From Branchiostoma floridae (lineage: Eukaryota; Chordata; Leptocardii; Amphioxiformes; Branchiostomatidae), in contig NC_049987.1 of the NCBI RefSeq assembly GCF_000003815.2, forward strand, positions 7,783,872 through 7,847,871: a DNA stretch of 64,000 nt. The letters run 5' to 3'. This document shows, in pieces, positions 1 to 22,937 of the stretch (position 1 is its first letter; each line of letters starts with the position of its first letter). The notes below the pieces were generated by a model that saw only the letters and a list, made by a program, of their open reading frames with translations, did not search any database and was not told the origin of the DNA. Made by a program: the position numbers and the translations under genes.

Positions 1-540
1 CTTTTTGGGTCACTGTTCTTTTTGAGACAAAACTGTTACAATATCTAGGATGAAATGTGGTTCCTGTTGATTTAGCACAACTTAGGTTATAATGAATTGA
101 AGATACAGTAAATTACATTTCCTTTTGAATCTGTGCTGGTTTGGTGATGCTGACAAAAATGTCTAAAACGTGAACTAAGTGATATTCTAATTCCCTCGGA
201 GTGCTGTCGTGCTGAAGTAAATATGTCTGGAAAACGTGATGTACAAGTTTAAACAAACATGATTGCAAGATGTACGTTATCTTCATGCTTAGTGAACATT
301 TACTGTATATATACGCAGAGCCAGTCTGTTCACATAAAATGGTCAAAGCTTTTGTGTATTTATGACATTTTGGACATTTTTAGTTTTGTTGCTCATTCTA
401 TTGCATTTAAGTCTTCGCATATCATGCTTCATTAATTCATAGACATTTTTAATGACCTTTAGCTGTAAAACAGGAAAATTTTTCTACGGAACAGGTATTT
501 GTATTGAGATTGTGTTTTTCTTTGCATGTCATTTATTCAG
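1..540 (+). other. Intron of the CNK gene (5' part of gene lies outside the window)
   Basis: AT-rich sequence with no supported exon, ending in a pyrimidine-rich acceptor (ATTTATTCAG) at 540. The SAM, CRIC and PDZ domains expected at the N-terminus of a CNK protein are not in the window, so their exons should lie upstream. Confidence 0.7.
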
Positions 541-11373
<10,833 letters not shown>

Positions 11374-13400
11374 AAACTGCTGGACCTTTTCAGTTTGAAA
11401 CTACAGGCACTAGCATGATATTAATAGGAACTTCTAACTTATCACAATGTCAAAGATGATAGAGATCAAATTTACTAAAAAAAAGCAATTTTGACTAAGC
11501 CTGTGAGCTTAGGAAATTTAGAATATACTAAAATATACAAAAGAATATTCTAAGATATTTGAAAGAAAAGATAGAGACTGGTTGATCTATGGATCACTTA
11601 CTTTTCCTTCCATATACATGTACCTATTCTATTCATAAAAATCATGTTCACATTACAGATACCTAACAATTTTAATCTTGATAAAATCTTGATACACTAA
11701 ATTAGTGTAATATCTGTAAAGTCTGTGCAACCAGATTGTAAGGTTTGTACATAGTTCGGCAGCTTTTAAACACATCTTTTCAGTTGTAACTTTATAATCA
11801 TTTCGAAATACAACATGTACCATTTGTAAAGGCCCTGTTGGTTCTAGATAGTATATGACATTTCTTGAAAACTGAAACCCATACAATACAATTGCTAATC
11901 AGATACTTCAATGTAAAAGTGTGTTTGATGTTATGCATAAATGTGTTTTCCACTATTAATATTATCATACTTGTAGAGTGTGACTACATTGTTGTATATC
12001 TTTATGTTATCTGTAAATACTTGATGAATATTAACCTATGTATCAGAAGCTGATGTCCTTGCAAAATTTTAAAGGTGTAAAAATTATTCAACTCTGGTGT
12101 TTAAAATTGGTTTGTGATATTATAAACATTTCCAGTTGTCAGCCTAAATGGCTCTGATTTTAGCAGAGAGAGTACCTTATATATGATTTTAAAAATTGTG
12201 TAATGTATGTGAATAGTGCATATTAATCCAATGTATTTTAGGCACTTTGTGAATGAAGAGGTTTGTATTTTTGAGAGCAAGACTAGGTAGTGTTGTAGGG
12301 TGTATTACAGGTGTTAAATGGTATGGTGTCGGGGAAATTGTTTGGTAGGTCAAATAAGAATGGAACAACCATTGATAGTATTGGTAGTCTTGTGTCAAAT
12401 GCATGACTGTGTTATTCTGCACCATACTTTGATTTTTTACAAAGCTCAAGCATGCAAAAGTTTTCCCCGCAAGTGCTAAGCAGGAAAAAACTTCTGCCCC
12501 CCTTTGTTCCATCTTGGTTTGTACCTACCAGACAGTAGGTAAAAGGTGATGGGTGTGGTTTTATAAATTATGGCAAGGAGATTGAATAGAACCTCCTTGA
12601 TTATGGTGAAGGGTTGAGAAAGGTAACAGTGAACTAAGAAAGAAGGATGGAGGGTTCACTGTGTCATGTGCCTGAACTACATTGAACACGTAAACTATCA
12701 CACGCCTATAGTGCCTGCTTATGTGTATTAAGTACTACAGCAATGTGATACATGCCAGATTGGCATGATGGGTTACATACTACGCATTTCATATTCATCT
12801 GTGTACCTATATTATTCATCAGTGATATGGAAAATATAACATTCTCAAACTTACAAATGAATGATGTTTAATGATTTGCATTGTCAAGGCCAACTCATAC
12901 TGGTCATAGTTGTTCATCGGGTCATTCCAGCAATAATGTTTTTCTTTCAGCTATTTCACAGCATTTTGTTAACATCTCAGCCATGCTCAACTAGGAGGTA
13001 GAATTGACAAAAAAGATTGGTGCTCAAAATTCCTTCAGCCTTTCATTCTTTATAAGTTTATCCAAACAGTTCAAGACCAAAACATCACATCATAGTGCCC
13101 AAATGGCTTGCAAAGCAATTGTGAGGTATCTGATAAGACCATGAAAATCAAAGACCATTTATTAGAGTTGCCTTTGAATTTGTTTAGGTCACTTTAAAGA
13201 TGAATTGGACCAAAAAGATGTTTGCAATGCTATTGATGAAGCACCTTGCCTTAAATTACAGCATGTGTCACTTCTGTGTTGTGCCTCAGTATATGCCTGG
13301 ATTCAGTCGTAACACATACAACCAGTTAACTAAGACTCTTCCAGAATAATACCTTTGACTGTGTACTTTGTATACTCAGAAATAAAAAAAGCAATGTATA
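11374..13400 (+). other. Probable CNK 3' UTR with candidate poly(A) signal
   Basis: About 2 kb of AT-rich sequence without a credible coding exon follows the stop. AATAAA at 13381-13386 is a candidate cleavage signal just before the convergent PIGV gene. A short hairpin CAAGGAG...CTCCTTG lies at about 12574-12600. The length of the UTR is inferred. Confidence 0.5.
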
Positions 13401-13449
13401 ATATATTGTTGTTTTAGTCTGATGTAACTCAGAGTGGCTGAGTATTTCT

Positions 13450-13455
13450 TTTATT
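13450..13455 (-). terminator. Candidate poly(A) signal of PIGV
   Basis: TTTATT on the plus strand reads AATAAA on the minus strand, about 200 bp beyond the PIGV stop. It would put the two convergent 3' ends (CNK and PIGV) within about 100 bp of each other. Hexamer match only. Confidence 0.4.
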
Positions 13456-13650
13456 TACAAACCTGTGGTAACTTCCTTGGACTGTGGAGCCTACTATGGA
13501 CACAATGCAACAGAATCAGATACCTTTTTATGAAAATTACACATCTTTTACAAAACAGGTACAACAAAATGTAGTACCTACATTTGCACAACACTGACAT
13601 CTAACTACGGTAACCGTATACATCACACATGTATATTCTAGTCAAAGTCA

Positions 13651-15834
13651 CTATGTCCAGTTGAAGAAGTTACTATGCAGAGCAACTCCAACAACATTAT
13701 AGAAAAGAAAATAACCCAGAACTGCTTGGGTAGTTCTTCTAGCTGACTTCCAGTTGTGAATCTGCTGCAGCACTGGGTTAGTTGGGTACACAGTATTTTC
13801 AGATGCAGCAGGGTTTGTTTTGGAATGCTGAGGATCATCTCTGGTGAGGTGGGCTGCAAACCAGTAGATAACAGGGCTTGATGAAGCTAGGAACCTTGTC
13901 ACTACCTGGGGAGGAGAGAAAAGGACAACAATTGGTTACTACAACCATTCTACTTGTAATACATTATCATGGTGCCTTGACCAACTTTTGGAAAGGGATA
14001 CAAGCAAAATTTCTTGGTTCACTACTCAAGGAAAAGGAGAACAAATTAAAACTTGGTATTGCAAAATCAAATGCTTCTTAGCATTCTCATCTTAGCCCAC
14101 ACCAAGTAGATGCCGCATATCTTCACCCCAGACCTTTTGAAAAAAAGATTTTTTTCGACCTGTCAGGCCAATTTTTCCGAAAAGCAACAAATAACTTTGA
14201 AGTGGCCTTAAGGGTAAACAAAGTGGCTGGTGGATAGTAAAATATCACCTACCTTTGAAAGTCTAAAATATTCCACTCACCTGTATATGCATGTTGGTGA
14301 CACCAAACAGTAGAAGAAAGCTCAGGTGGGCGATGTAAACAAACACCTGCGGACTGTTGAAACCAGTTCTTGGTTTCTCATCATCTTCCTTCCTCTCAGC
14401 ACCCAGCCCCAGTGTTCTACAGAGACTCCAGTTGACTCTACAATAACTGTAAACAGCAAATCCACACAGTGCTATCATCGGAGCAGCGAGGATAAAGTTC
14501 GGGATCTGTTTGAGCTGATAGTAGCGGAGGAATCCCACGTCCCAAAAGGAGTCTTGTATGTAGGAGTATGCACTGGGGACTGTCCAGTTACACCATGGGG
14601 GGATGGTGGTACTTCCTGGTGGCAAATACTCCTCATTGTCTGTGGGAAATAAAGGATGCCACAGAACCAGAGCCTTCTCTCTTTTAAAGTCACCGCAGTA
14701 GAGATGATATGCATGATACTGGAATGCCACAAAGGGTGCTAGAATAGCTGATATGTAACAAACAGTTGATATCAATTTTAATACTATAAACAGAACATCT
14801 TGTAAACTGAACTCTGTTAAAGGGAGTCTCAATTTGGACATCAGTTCTTTTGCTGTGAAGAATACAACAAACCCACAGTTGACAATTCCATTGGACCTGG
14901 TTGTGCTTGACAATGCAAACAATAAGGTTGCAGGTAGATACTGCTTTCGCTCCATGGCTAGCATCCCGTAAAAACTCACAAAGGCAAATAACGATTCAGA
15001 GTACGCAGCCGACATGAAGATACCGGCAGGGTTGATACAGAACAGCAACGCTGTCCTTAGGGCCAGCTGTCTGTCATGTAGCGTCATGATGGACAGTCTG
15101 AACAGCACAAATGCTGCTGCTACAAAGAACAGCACATTCACAGCAACAGCTGTAACAAGTAGTGCACTGTGGCCATTCATGAAAAAACGCAGTGGGAAGA
15201 GGACGGTCTCTGAAACGGTTTTCACTGTGGTTGGGAATAACGGGAAGAAGGCGAAATGTTTCTGAATGGTGTAGCCATTGTCTGCTATGTACAGGAAGTG
15301 TGCGGAGTCCCAATGTGAGAAGCCACCGAAGAGTACATCCATGAACTGGTCCCCAATTCCTACAGGATGTCTGACAGGTGGGTTGAAGACTCCCGCATCA
15401 TGGTCTGGGATCAGGTTGTTGCTGACCATCTGAAAAGACAGAGACATGTCACAATCCCAGCAGCAGTACCAAGTGCTAACATTACAGTTACGTACTGTCT
15501 GGTATTTTAACCCATGTGCCATTCTTTCCTTGATGCAACTGATTTAGAATGTTGAGGAGGCTGCCATCACCTATCCTCACTTTTAAATCCTGATTTTAAA
15601 TTACAATCCAAAAACACAACAGCCACACAGGTGGTCCATGATCATCACACACACACCCCTCTAGCAAATACGACACGTTTTGTGCGTCTATCATACTTTG
15701 GGTAAGACATGCTATGCACTTATGTTATCTACATGTAAGCAAATGTCTACTGAGATTAGAAATACCTGCCACAGAATCAGCATAACCCGTGAAAACACGG
15801 CAAACTTGACAACTTCTTCTTCGTATCCTGCCAT
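13651..15834 (-). CDS. PIGV: GPI mannosyltransferase 2 (PIG-V)
   Basis: PIG-V adds the second mannose to the GPI precursor in the endoplasmic reticulum lumen, using dolichol-phosphate-mannose; it is a multi-pass membrane protein. Exons on the minus strand: 15834-15766, 15429-14281 and 13905-13651, all joined in phase 0, giving about 490 residues against 493 in human. Family blocks are clear: NNLIPDHDAGVF, then GGFSHWDSAHFLYIADNGY with the acidic residue pair expected near the active site, AAYSESLFAF, RSNGIVNCGF, PPWCNWTVPSAYSYIQD, YYQLKQIPNFILAAP and PQVFVYIAHL. The C-terminus is VVTRFLASSSPVIYWFAAHL to the final HSNFFNWT. Translation could begin 39 codons upstream at 15951, but the Met at 15834 (MAGYEEEVVKFAVFSR) aligns with the human start. 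It is head-to-head with TADA3 and tail-to-tail with CNK. It appears intact. Confidence 0.95.
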
Positions 15835-16216
15835 CCTCCAGTCCTGACCCCAAGTGACCTTTTGGGTAAAGTCTCGCAAATTCACGCGAGATTTACACGA
15901 GAACTCATAATCAGCTACAGGAAAGCCAAAAAGCCCAGCAAAGGTAGGCATTTTTCTGCCAGCATTTAATAGTTTATCGGGATTTTAGACGATGCATTTT
16001 AAGCTTAACTATCTGCAAGTCTTCTCAAATGAACCAGAGTTGATCAAAATGCCATAGATAAGTCAAAAATCGGGCATTTGTTTTCGTTTCTAGTATGTCT
16101 TTGTTTAGGTAATTTATGCAGGGGAGGGGGGCACGAGGTGTCAGTTCTGATATGCTAATTCCCTTTGTCAGATACAAGTGTGATTCTGCTACCTGTGGAC
16201 CAACCCAGCAGCCAAG
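15835..16216. promoter_or_regulatory. Shared promoter interval between PIGV and TADA3
   Basis: About 380 bp separates the proposed PIGV start codon (minus strand) from the TADA3 start codon (plus strand). Both genes are housekeeping types and no other promoter space is available, so a bidirectional promoter is likely. No TATA box stands out. If PIGV begins at 15951 the interval shrinks to about 265 bp. Confidence 0.6.
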
Positions 16217-17296
16217 ATGCGGGAGAAGATGACAGAGAAGGAGTGTCCACTCCAGTTCCACGACTTTAAACCCGTAGACCACTCCAAACTGTGTCCACGC
16301 TTCACACAAAGTAAGCCAGCCAGTTCCTCATATCTGCTTGGACTGTTATTGTTGTTGTTGTTGTTGTGTTTACAATTTCTTCTGCTTGTTCACAGGTCGT
16401 TTTTGCACCTCTTACCAGTTTTGCTGCCCTTCAGCCACTTTTCGCACCACCGTTTTCATGGTGGAAGTTTTATTCTCTGAATCTGTACCAATCGTTTTTC
16501 TCGTCTTTTTGTTTTTCTTCTATTGCTGCAGTGCTAGATTTTACATTTTAAGGTAAAAACCCACCAGTAGCTTAATTAATTAATTAAGTACAAGATCATT
16601 ATGTTTTACTGGGTGATATTAATTATGATGTTGATAATAATTGCATCAAGGTGTCTATATACAAATGCAGAACAAGTGGTGTCACAAAAAAAATATTAAG
16701 TGGTGTCACAAAAAAAATATCAAAATGTTGTGCATCATAAGATTTTCTGTAGAAATACATGTACTAGAATGTAGTGTTACAAGAGATGTTTGAGGGAACC
16801 TCCAGTGCATACAGTTTCTTTTATTAATGCCGCACTTGTGAGTGAGTGTGTGTGAAGTTGCATGCAAATAGCTTGGTATATTTGAATCTGAAATGTGTGT
16901 GTGCGTGTGTGTGATGCGTGCATTTTGGCACTTAAGTGTGCATGCCAGCATACCTGTGTGTGTTTGTGCTTGTTTGTGTGTATCAGTTTTTAGTACTTAT
17001 TGTGTATAAGTCATATATCATCTTGCTAGAATAGTTCTGCCCAAGCAACAGATTAGATGAACAAGGTTCTCTGTGCCTCCCTAGTTCTGTCCAGAACAGA
17101 AGAAGAGGGAATAGGAGAGGAGGAGCTGGACACCATCCAGTTGGAGCTGGAGACTCTGCTGGCCTCCGTGTCTAAAAGGATGCGACAACTGGAGGGAGAA
17201 ACACAAGTACTCATCGACTGGCAGGACAGGAAGGACAAGAAAGGCAGCATGGGGAAAGTGGTGAGTATAGTGCTTGTTGTGAAAGCTTGTTTTCCT

Positions 17297-17339
<43 letters not shown>

Positions 17340-19933
17340 CATGTGTGTGCGTGCGTGTGCATGTGCATGCGCTTGTGTTTGTGTGCACGCGTATGTGTTT
17401 GCTGTGTTTGACTGTCCAGCAGTACTAAGGGCATCAACTGCTACCCTACCTGTCAGTGTTCAAAAAACTGACGTGCACAGCTGGTATGGCCCAGAGGGGA
17501 TAAAGGCCATAGAGCTTTACTGTTTAAGTATATTTGAGAACACAACTTGACTTTCTGATATCCTTTTCTCTTCAGCACAAGGACTCGGACCATCCCCACT
17601 CCGGAAAGCGTGGAAGGCCAGAAGAGAAGGCCTCCACAAAGAAGTTCAAGGGAGACACAGCGACTACAAGTTCAAGTACAGGGAAGTGGGGGGCATCGGC
17701 CTCAACCTCACATTCCACCCCATCCTCTCACAGTCAATCTGGACCTGGGAGACCCAAGAGCAAACAGGCAAACATACAGGTTTGTAGCATTGAGCTATAT
17801 GGTCTAAATGTGTTGTACTTGTATGTTTTACGTATGTCTTCCTTGTAAATATTGCTTTGTTTGGCACAGTTTACATTGATACAGAGCATGGTCTGAAATT
17901 TTTCTTGAGTGCATGCATGATTTACATACTAAGGAGGACAAAATATGTCCTCAACCTAAACATTCTTTCATATACTTGATTTCAAGTTTATTTTATTGAA
18001 TTGTCAGAGTATGTGATTGGAAGCCTAATGTGTTGTACGTGTGTTGTTCCGACTACTTGAAAATATATAGTAAATAGCATAGCAAAGGCCAAATCAGTAG
18101 CTGGTAGAGAAAATCAATGTTTCCCGATGCCAAGTTAGACCAACACACTATGGTCTTTCTCGAATTTTTCCAGCAAAAGATGCAGGAGTATGAGTTCACA
18201 GACGACCCCCTGGACGTCCCACGCATTCCCAAGAACGACGCGCCCAACCGTTTCTGGCAGTCGCTGGAACCGTACGTGGCGGACATCACGCACGACGACC
18301 TGAAGGTGCTGGAGGAGCTGATGAAGCCAGTGGATGAGGAATCTGAGTATTACAAGGTCCCCCCTCTAGGGAAACATTACACGCAGAGGTGGGCACAGGA
18401 GGACCTCTTGGAGGAACAGAAAGAAGGTAAGATTGGGAGAGGAAATGGACAGAATAAGAGAACCAAAACAGAAAGAAGTGGTTGAAAATTGATAAAAGGT
18501 TTGATAACAGTGAGAAATTACTTGTAAGGATATCAAACTGTAAGTGTCATGCCAGCTGCAAGTGCATGCAAATGAAGCTGTCGCCTTTGGAAGAGGAAAT
18601 GGATGGAATATCAGATCAAAAATTGGTAACAGAATAGAGTGTTTGAAAATTGGTAGACGGTTTGAGAACAGAGAAAAATAACATGTAAGTATATCAAACT
18701 GTCGTTCCAGTTGCAAGTGCATGGAAATGACATTGTTGCCTTTCCCTAAATCGTTATGACAGGCACTGAGAGTGAAAAAAGTCTAGTAGATCATATGGAA
18801 TAAAAAGAAGTGGTGGTGACAAAAAGAGAGAGCAAAGAAGGATGAAATTTCTTGTATGTGTGTTACCAGCAATAACATAATGAGTCCAAACCTGTTTGTT
18901 GGTCTTGCAGGTGCCCGCGTGAATGAGAAGGGTAAATCCAAGTCTGCCCTGGGGGGGAGTTCGTCAGCTAACATCTCTGAGACATCAGCCATGCTGAAGA
19001 AGGTAGACTCCAACTCTCAGAAGTCAAGGTAGAGCTGTTACCAATTGTTTTGATTTATACATGTATGACAAGCAAGAGCTAAGCATCCCCATTGGAGTCT
19101 TTCTGGAAATCTTAAAAATTTCTTAATTGAGATCTCTGCAGAAAGAATCCTCTTGTACATGATTAACAATGATTGTACTTTTCTGAGATGTGTGCTCTAT
19201 CGTGGTAATGTGATGTTGTGCATGTGTTTTAAGCTGTTGTTGGCTATTGTATCCTTTTCCCCCCTTTTTTTGCCTTTTTTATATCCTTAAAAGAAAAGAC
19301 CTTGAATCTGTAATACAAATTTTTCCTTGTTGAGGACCAGGGACACCGAGACCAACTGTCCATTTGGCCCCCTGACTCAGCGACTGGTGTCAGCTCTTGT
19401 GGAGGAGAACATCATGACTCCTATAGACGACACCTCTCTCATAGATAGCTCTACAAAGGTATGGATATGTCAATATGTTGTTGTCTAATATTCAGAGCAC
19501 ACAGATATACTACTAGTAGACAGAAATTGTGAAAAAGGAGAAGCTGTATTTCTTTCCTAAAATTGCTTTTATTTTCTGCAAGTCTTCTTTCCTTCTGCAC
19601 GTGCATCAGTAACAAACACGTAGTACTGTTTTTTTTTTAATAGATGATACTAGACAACCTAACTTTAAGTACAAATATGTGTGAAACGGTCCAGCATGAT
19701 GTTTCTATGTCCATACAATAATAGTGAACAACCTGGGTGTAAGTTCAAAGTTATGTAATAGTCCAGCATGATGGATGTTTCTATGTCCATCCCAGGGAGA
19801 TGGTCAGTCGGGTGAGGCCAGCTCCAGCTCCCCCCGCAGCAGCAGTAGTCGCCCCTTCAGCGTGCCCCACACCAGGGCACTAGAGGCACGCATCAGGGAG
19901 GAACTCATCAACCAGGGTATGCACACACACGCA

Positions 19934-19984
<51 letters not shown>

Positions 19985-21963
19985 CAGGGCGCTGGAGGCA
20001 CGCATCAGGGAGGAACTCATCAACCAGGGTATGCACACACACGCACACACACACACACAGACGCGCACACACACACACACCAGGGCACTGGAGGCACGCA
20101 TCAGGGAGGAACTCATCAACCAGGGTATGCACACACACGCACGCACACACACGCACACGCACACACACACACCAGGGCACTGGAGGCACGCATCAGGGAG
20201 GAACTCATCAACCAGGGTATGCACACACACGCATGCACACACACACGCATACACACACACACACACACCAGGGCACTGGAGGCACGCATCAGGGAGGAAC
20301 TCATCAACCAGGGTATGCACACAAATGCATGCACGCACACACGCACGCACGTATGCACCAGCGTACCCCACACCAGGGCACTGGAGGCACGCATCAGGGA
20401 GGAACTCATCAACCAGGGTATGCACACACACGCATGCACACACACACACACGCACACACACACACCAGGGCGCTGGAGGCACGTATCAGGGAGGAACTCA
20501 TCAACCAGGGTATGCACACACACGCACGCACACACACACACACACCAGGATGCACCCACATACATGCACACACACACACCAACACACATGAACTGACATA
20601 CACACTGTTGTATTAAGTCTGATAAATAACCAGGTAAGGATCTGATGACACTTTAGTGATGCCTTTCATTAATAAGTGCAAAAGGTGATCTCAAACCAGT
20701 TTACCTCACTAAGACTCTATGTACAATACCAATAATGACAGATTCATTGTATTGGGTGAACTTCCCTAGTTCTTTTCCACAAGCACCATGAACACTGTAC
20801 ATCCTAAGGACTGTGACCCTGTAAAGTAGCCTATATGTTGAGTGAATGACACAGCCAGGATTAGAACTCACAGCTTCTTGGTTTAGATGCAGGGCCACTA
20901 AGAACTGGACTATACTTCATTCTCGATATTTTATTTTTCTAGGGTTGATTGAGTCGGAAGATCAGGCAGGAGAGGACACAGAAGACGAGGTGTTGTCTGA
21001 GCTGAAGAAACGTCAGGCAGAGCTGAAGGCCCTGGTGGCACACAACCGCTCTGCCAAACAGAGACTACACAAACTTGCCAAAGAAGAGATCCGCAAACAA
21101 GAACTCAGGCAGAAAGCCAGAGTCATAGACAATGAGGTGTGTATTCACAGATTAGTATGCACTCTTTGGACTTTGATTTGGAGATTTGTATGGTAATGTC
21201 TCATCGAAACTGTCTGAGTATAGATACTATAGTACTACATGAAGTGACAAAGATATGTGGAGTATAGTTTAAATTTTTTATTGATATGAATACTAGTAAG
21301 TAGTACATCACAAACTTCAAGTAAATGTAAGCTGAGCACACAACAATAAAATGTACATGTAATTGTAAAATAGGCATCTTGAATCGCTTAATCCACCTTA
21401 TTCTGTATACACTGTTGTTGTAGCCAGCAGCATTGATATACAGTCAAAACTGCCGAAGACCACTCTGGGGACCAATAACTGGTGTGTGGATAGATGGTCA
21501 ATGTAGACAAAAGTCTTAGTGTTTAGGTCAATGGCAAAATCTAAGGGATCTCCAAAAAGGTGGCAATTTTGACCAGGAGGTCCTTATGTAGATTTGGTTG
21601 TATCCTGATTACTGAAATATTGACTGACATGTGTTCATGTCATTCAAAATTGCCAAAGAAGACCCCTTGGAAGACCGATAAAATCTTGTCTATGTGGATG
21701 GTTGGTAACTATAGACTTGTATCAATGGGACAAATTATCTAAGGGACTTCCAAAAAGGTGGTCAGGTGGCCCTTATGTAGATTTGGCTGTATCCTGATTG
21801 AGTGAAATACTGACTGATGTATCTTGTACACCAGGTGATGGACTGCTTCAGGAAGATCATGGCAGCACGACAGAAGAAACGAACCCCGACCAAAAAGGAG
21901 AGGGATGCAGCTGTCAAGGCACTCAAGGAGAGGGACGCTATCATGAAACTGCTGGATTCATGA
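16217..21963 (+). CDS. TADA3: Transcriptional adapter 3 (ADA3), SAGA/ATAC acetyltransferase module subunit
   Basis: TADA3 links the GCN5/PCAF acetyltransferase and ADA2 in nuclear SAGA-type complexes. Nine exons: 16217-16310, 17085-17260, 17576-17779, 18174-18426, 18911-19028, 19341-19458, 19796-19916, 20943-21136, 21835-21963. Phases close to about 468 residues (human 432). Diagnostic blocks are CPLQFHDFKPVDHSKLCPRF near the N-terminus, ELDTIQLELETLLAS, QEYEFTDDP, DVPRIPKNDAPNRFW, PPLGKHYTQRWAQEDLLEEQ, CPFGPLTQRLVSALVEENI, PFSVPHTRALEARIREELI, DEVLSELKKRQAELKAL and the C-terminal FRKIMAARQKKRTPTKKE. The acceptor at 19341 has a second in-frame AG 6 bp upstream. A second Met at codon 5 is an alternative start. 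Intron 7 begins inside a CA-rich array built from copies of the preceding exon end. Confidence 0.96.
16676..16721. repeat. Short tandem duplication in TADA3 intron 1
   Basis: Two adjacent copies of a unit of about 24 bp containing GTGGTGTCACAAAAAAAATA. Simple local duplication. Confidence 0.7.
17299..17400. repeat. GT microsatellite in TADA3 intron 2
   Basis: An uninterrupted (GT)n run near 17301-17335 grades into GTGC/GTAT-rich sequence, about 40 bp after the donor at 17261. Open frames across it encode only Cys-Val or Thr-His runs and are not genes. Confidence 0.9.
19866..20580 (+). repeat. CA-rich array carrying copies of the TADA3 exon 7 end and its splice donor
   Basis: The last about 45 bp of the exon ending at 19916 (encoding TRALEARIREELINQG) and its donor GTATGC recur six more times in the following intron, at about 19983-20034, 20080-20130, 20172-20222, 20268-20318, 20359-20424 and 20464-20515. 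They are separated by (CA)n and CACG runs. A decayed start of an eighth copy is at 20545. The copy at 20359 keeps extra exon sequence (AGCGTACCCCACACCAGG). Each copy has a CACACACCAG acceptor-like front and the donor, so each looks like a 41-nt mini-exon. A long open frame through the array is an artefact of CA repeats lacking stops. Confidence 0.92.
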
Positions 21964-22378
21964 TAAACTGTGCCAATATATCCTTATGTATATCTGTATA
22001 ATTATTTTACTGTGTAGCAGAGAAGTTGTAACCATGTAAGCAGCAGATTGCAGCTAATAGTAGTTATAATACCATCATCATAATACCTAAGACTTGAAAA
22101 CATGGTAACCCTAGATACACAACTATGTACATTGTATTTGTCCTGTTGCTGACTTGAATGCTATACATTGTCAAGTGAAATTGTTCATGTAATCCAGTTA
22201 CAAAAGATATTACACAAGCTCTAATAATATACAAGATCTATAGTTTTGAGTAGCTTACTTAAGTTAGTGACTACCAGTATATGGCAAATATCATCGTATA
22301 GAATATATGATGATCGACTTTCTTTTTTACATTTTTTCTACCTAACAGATATGAATTGTGATTGTAAATAGTAAATAC

Positions 22379-22384
22379 AATAAA
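22379..22384 (+). terminator. Candidate poly(A) signal of TADA3
   Basis: AATAAA about 415 bp after the TADA3 stop, followed by a T-rich stretch. A second AATAAA occurs near 22557. Hexamer match only. Confidence 0.45.
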
Positions 22385-22937
22385 AAGTATTGTTTCCCAA
22401 CTTTTCAAACTTATGCTAGTATCATTTCCAATATTGTGTAGCATGTATATAACACAACAATGGTACTGGACAAATCAAAGATTGGTAAATACATAATCAT
22501 CTAATAGTAGCAGATGTGTATGATGAAAGCTGACATTTTCTAAAACTAAAACTTGGAATAAAGAGTGTACTAAAATCATGTTTGTATTATGTCTATATTG
22601 ATAGCTCTACGTGTATATATTGTACTGCTGAAAACATAGATAAAAGCCTACCACTCTTGTGTCTTGTTAATTAAGTAGGAATGTCTTTAGTATTATTACA
22701 ATGTAGTACTATATGTGTTAAGTACCTCTCTAAACAGTAACTAGTAATGGTCACATTTCACATCTTTGGCCAGACAGTGGTTTACATTGACCCTTTGTAG
22801 TCACTGAATAGGTCTTGTTACAGCCATACAAACATGTACACATCATTGTCACTACCGGGTAGTACAAGTAGTAGAAAACTAGATTGTAATCCATAGGTTT
22901 TGAAACATAGTGTTTAGTAACACATTCATTTCAAACA

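Noticed and set aside
12189-12512. 107-codon minus-strand frame
   Set aside because: Lies in the probable CNK 3' UTR, low-complexity Thr/His/Pro content, no splice partners or family features.
19775-20596. Long open frame (273 codons) and overlapping frames on both strands
   Set aside because: It only exists because CA repeats and exon copies lack stops; the real TADA3 exon ends at the donor at 19917.
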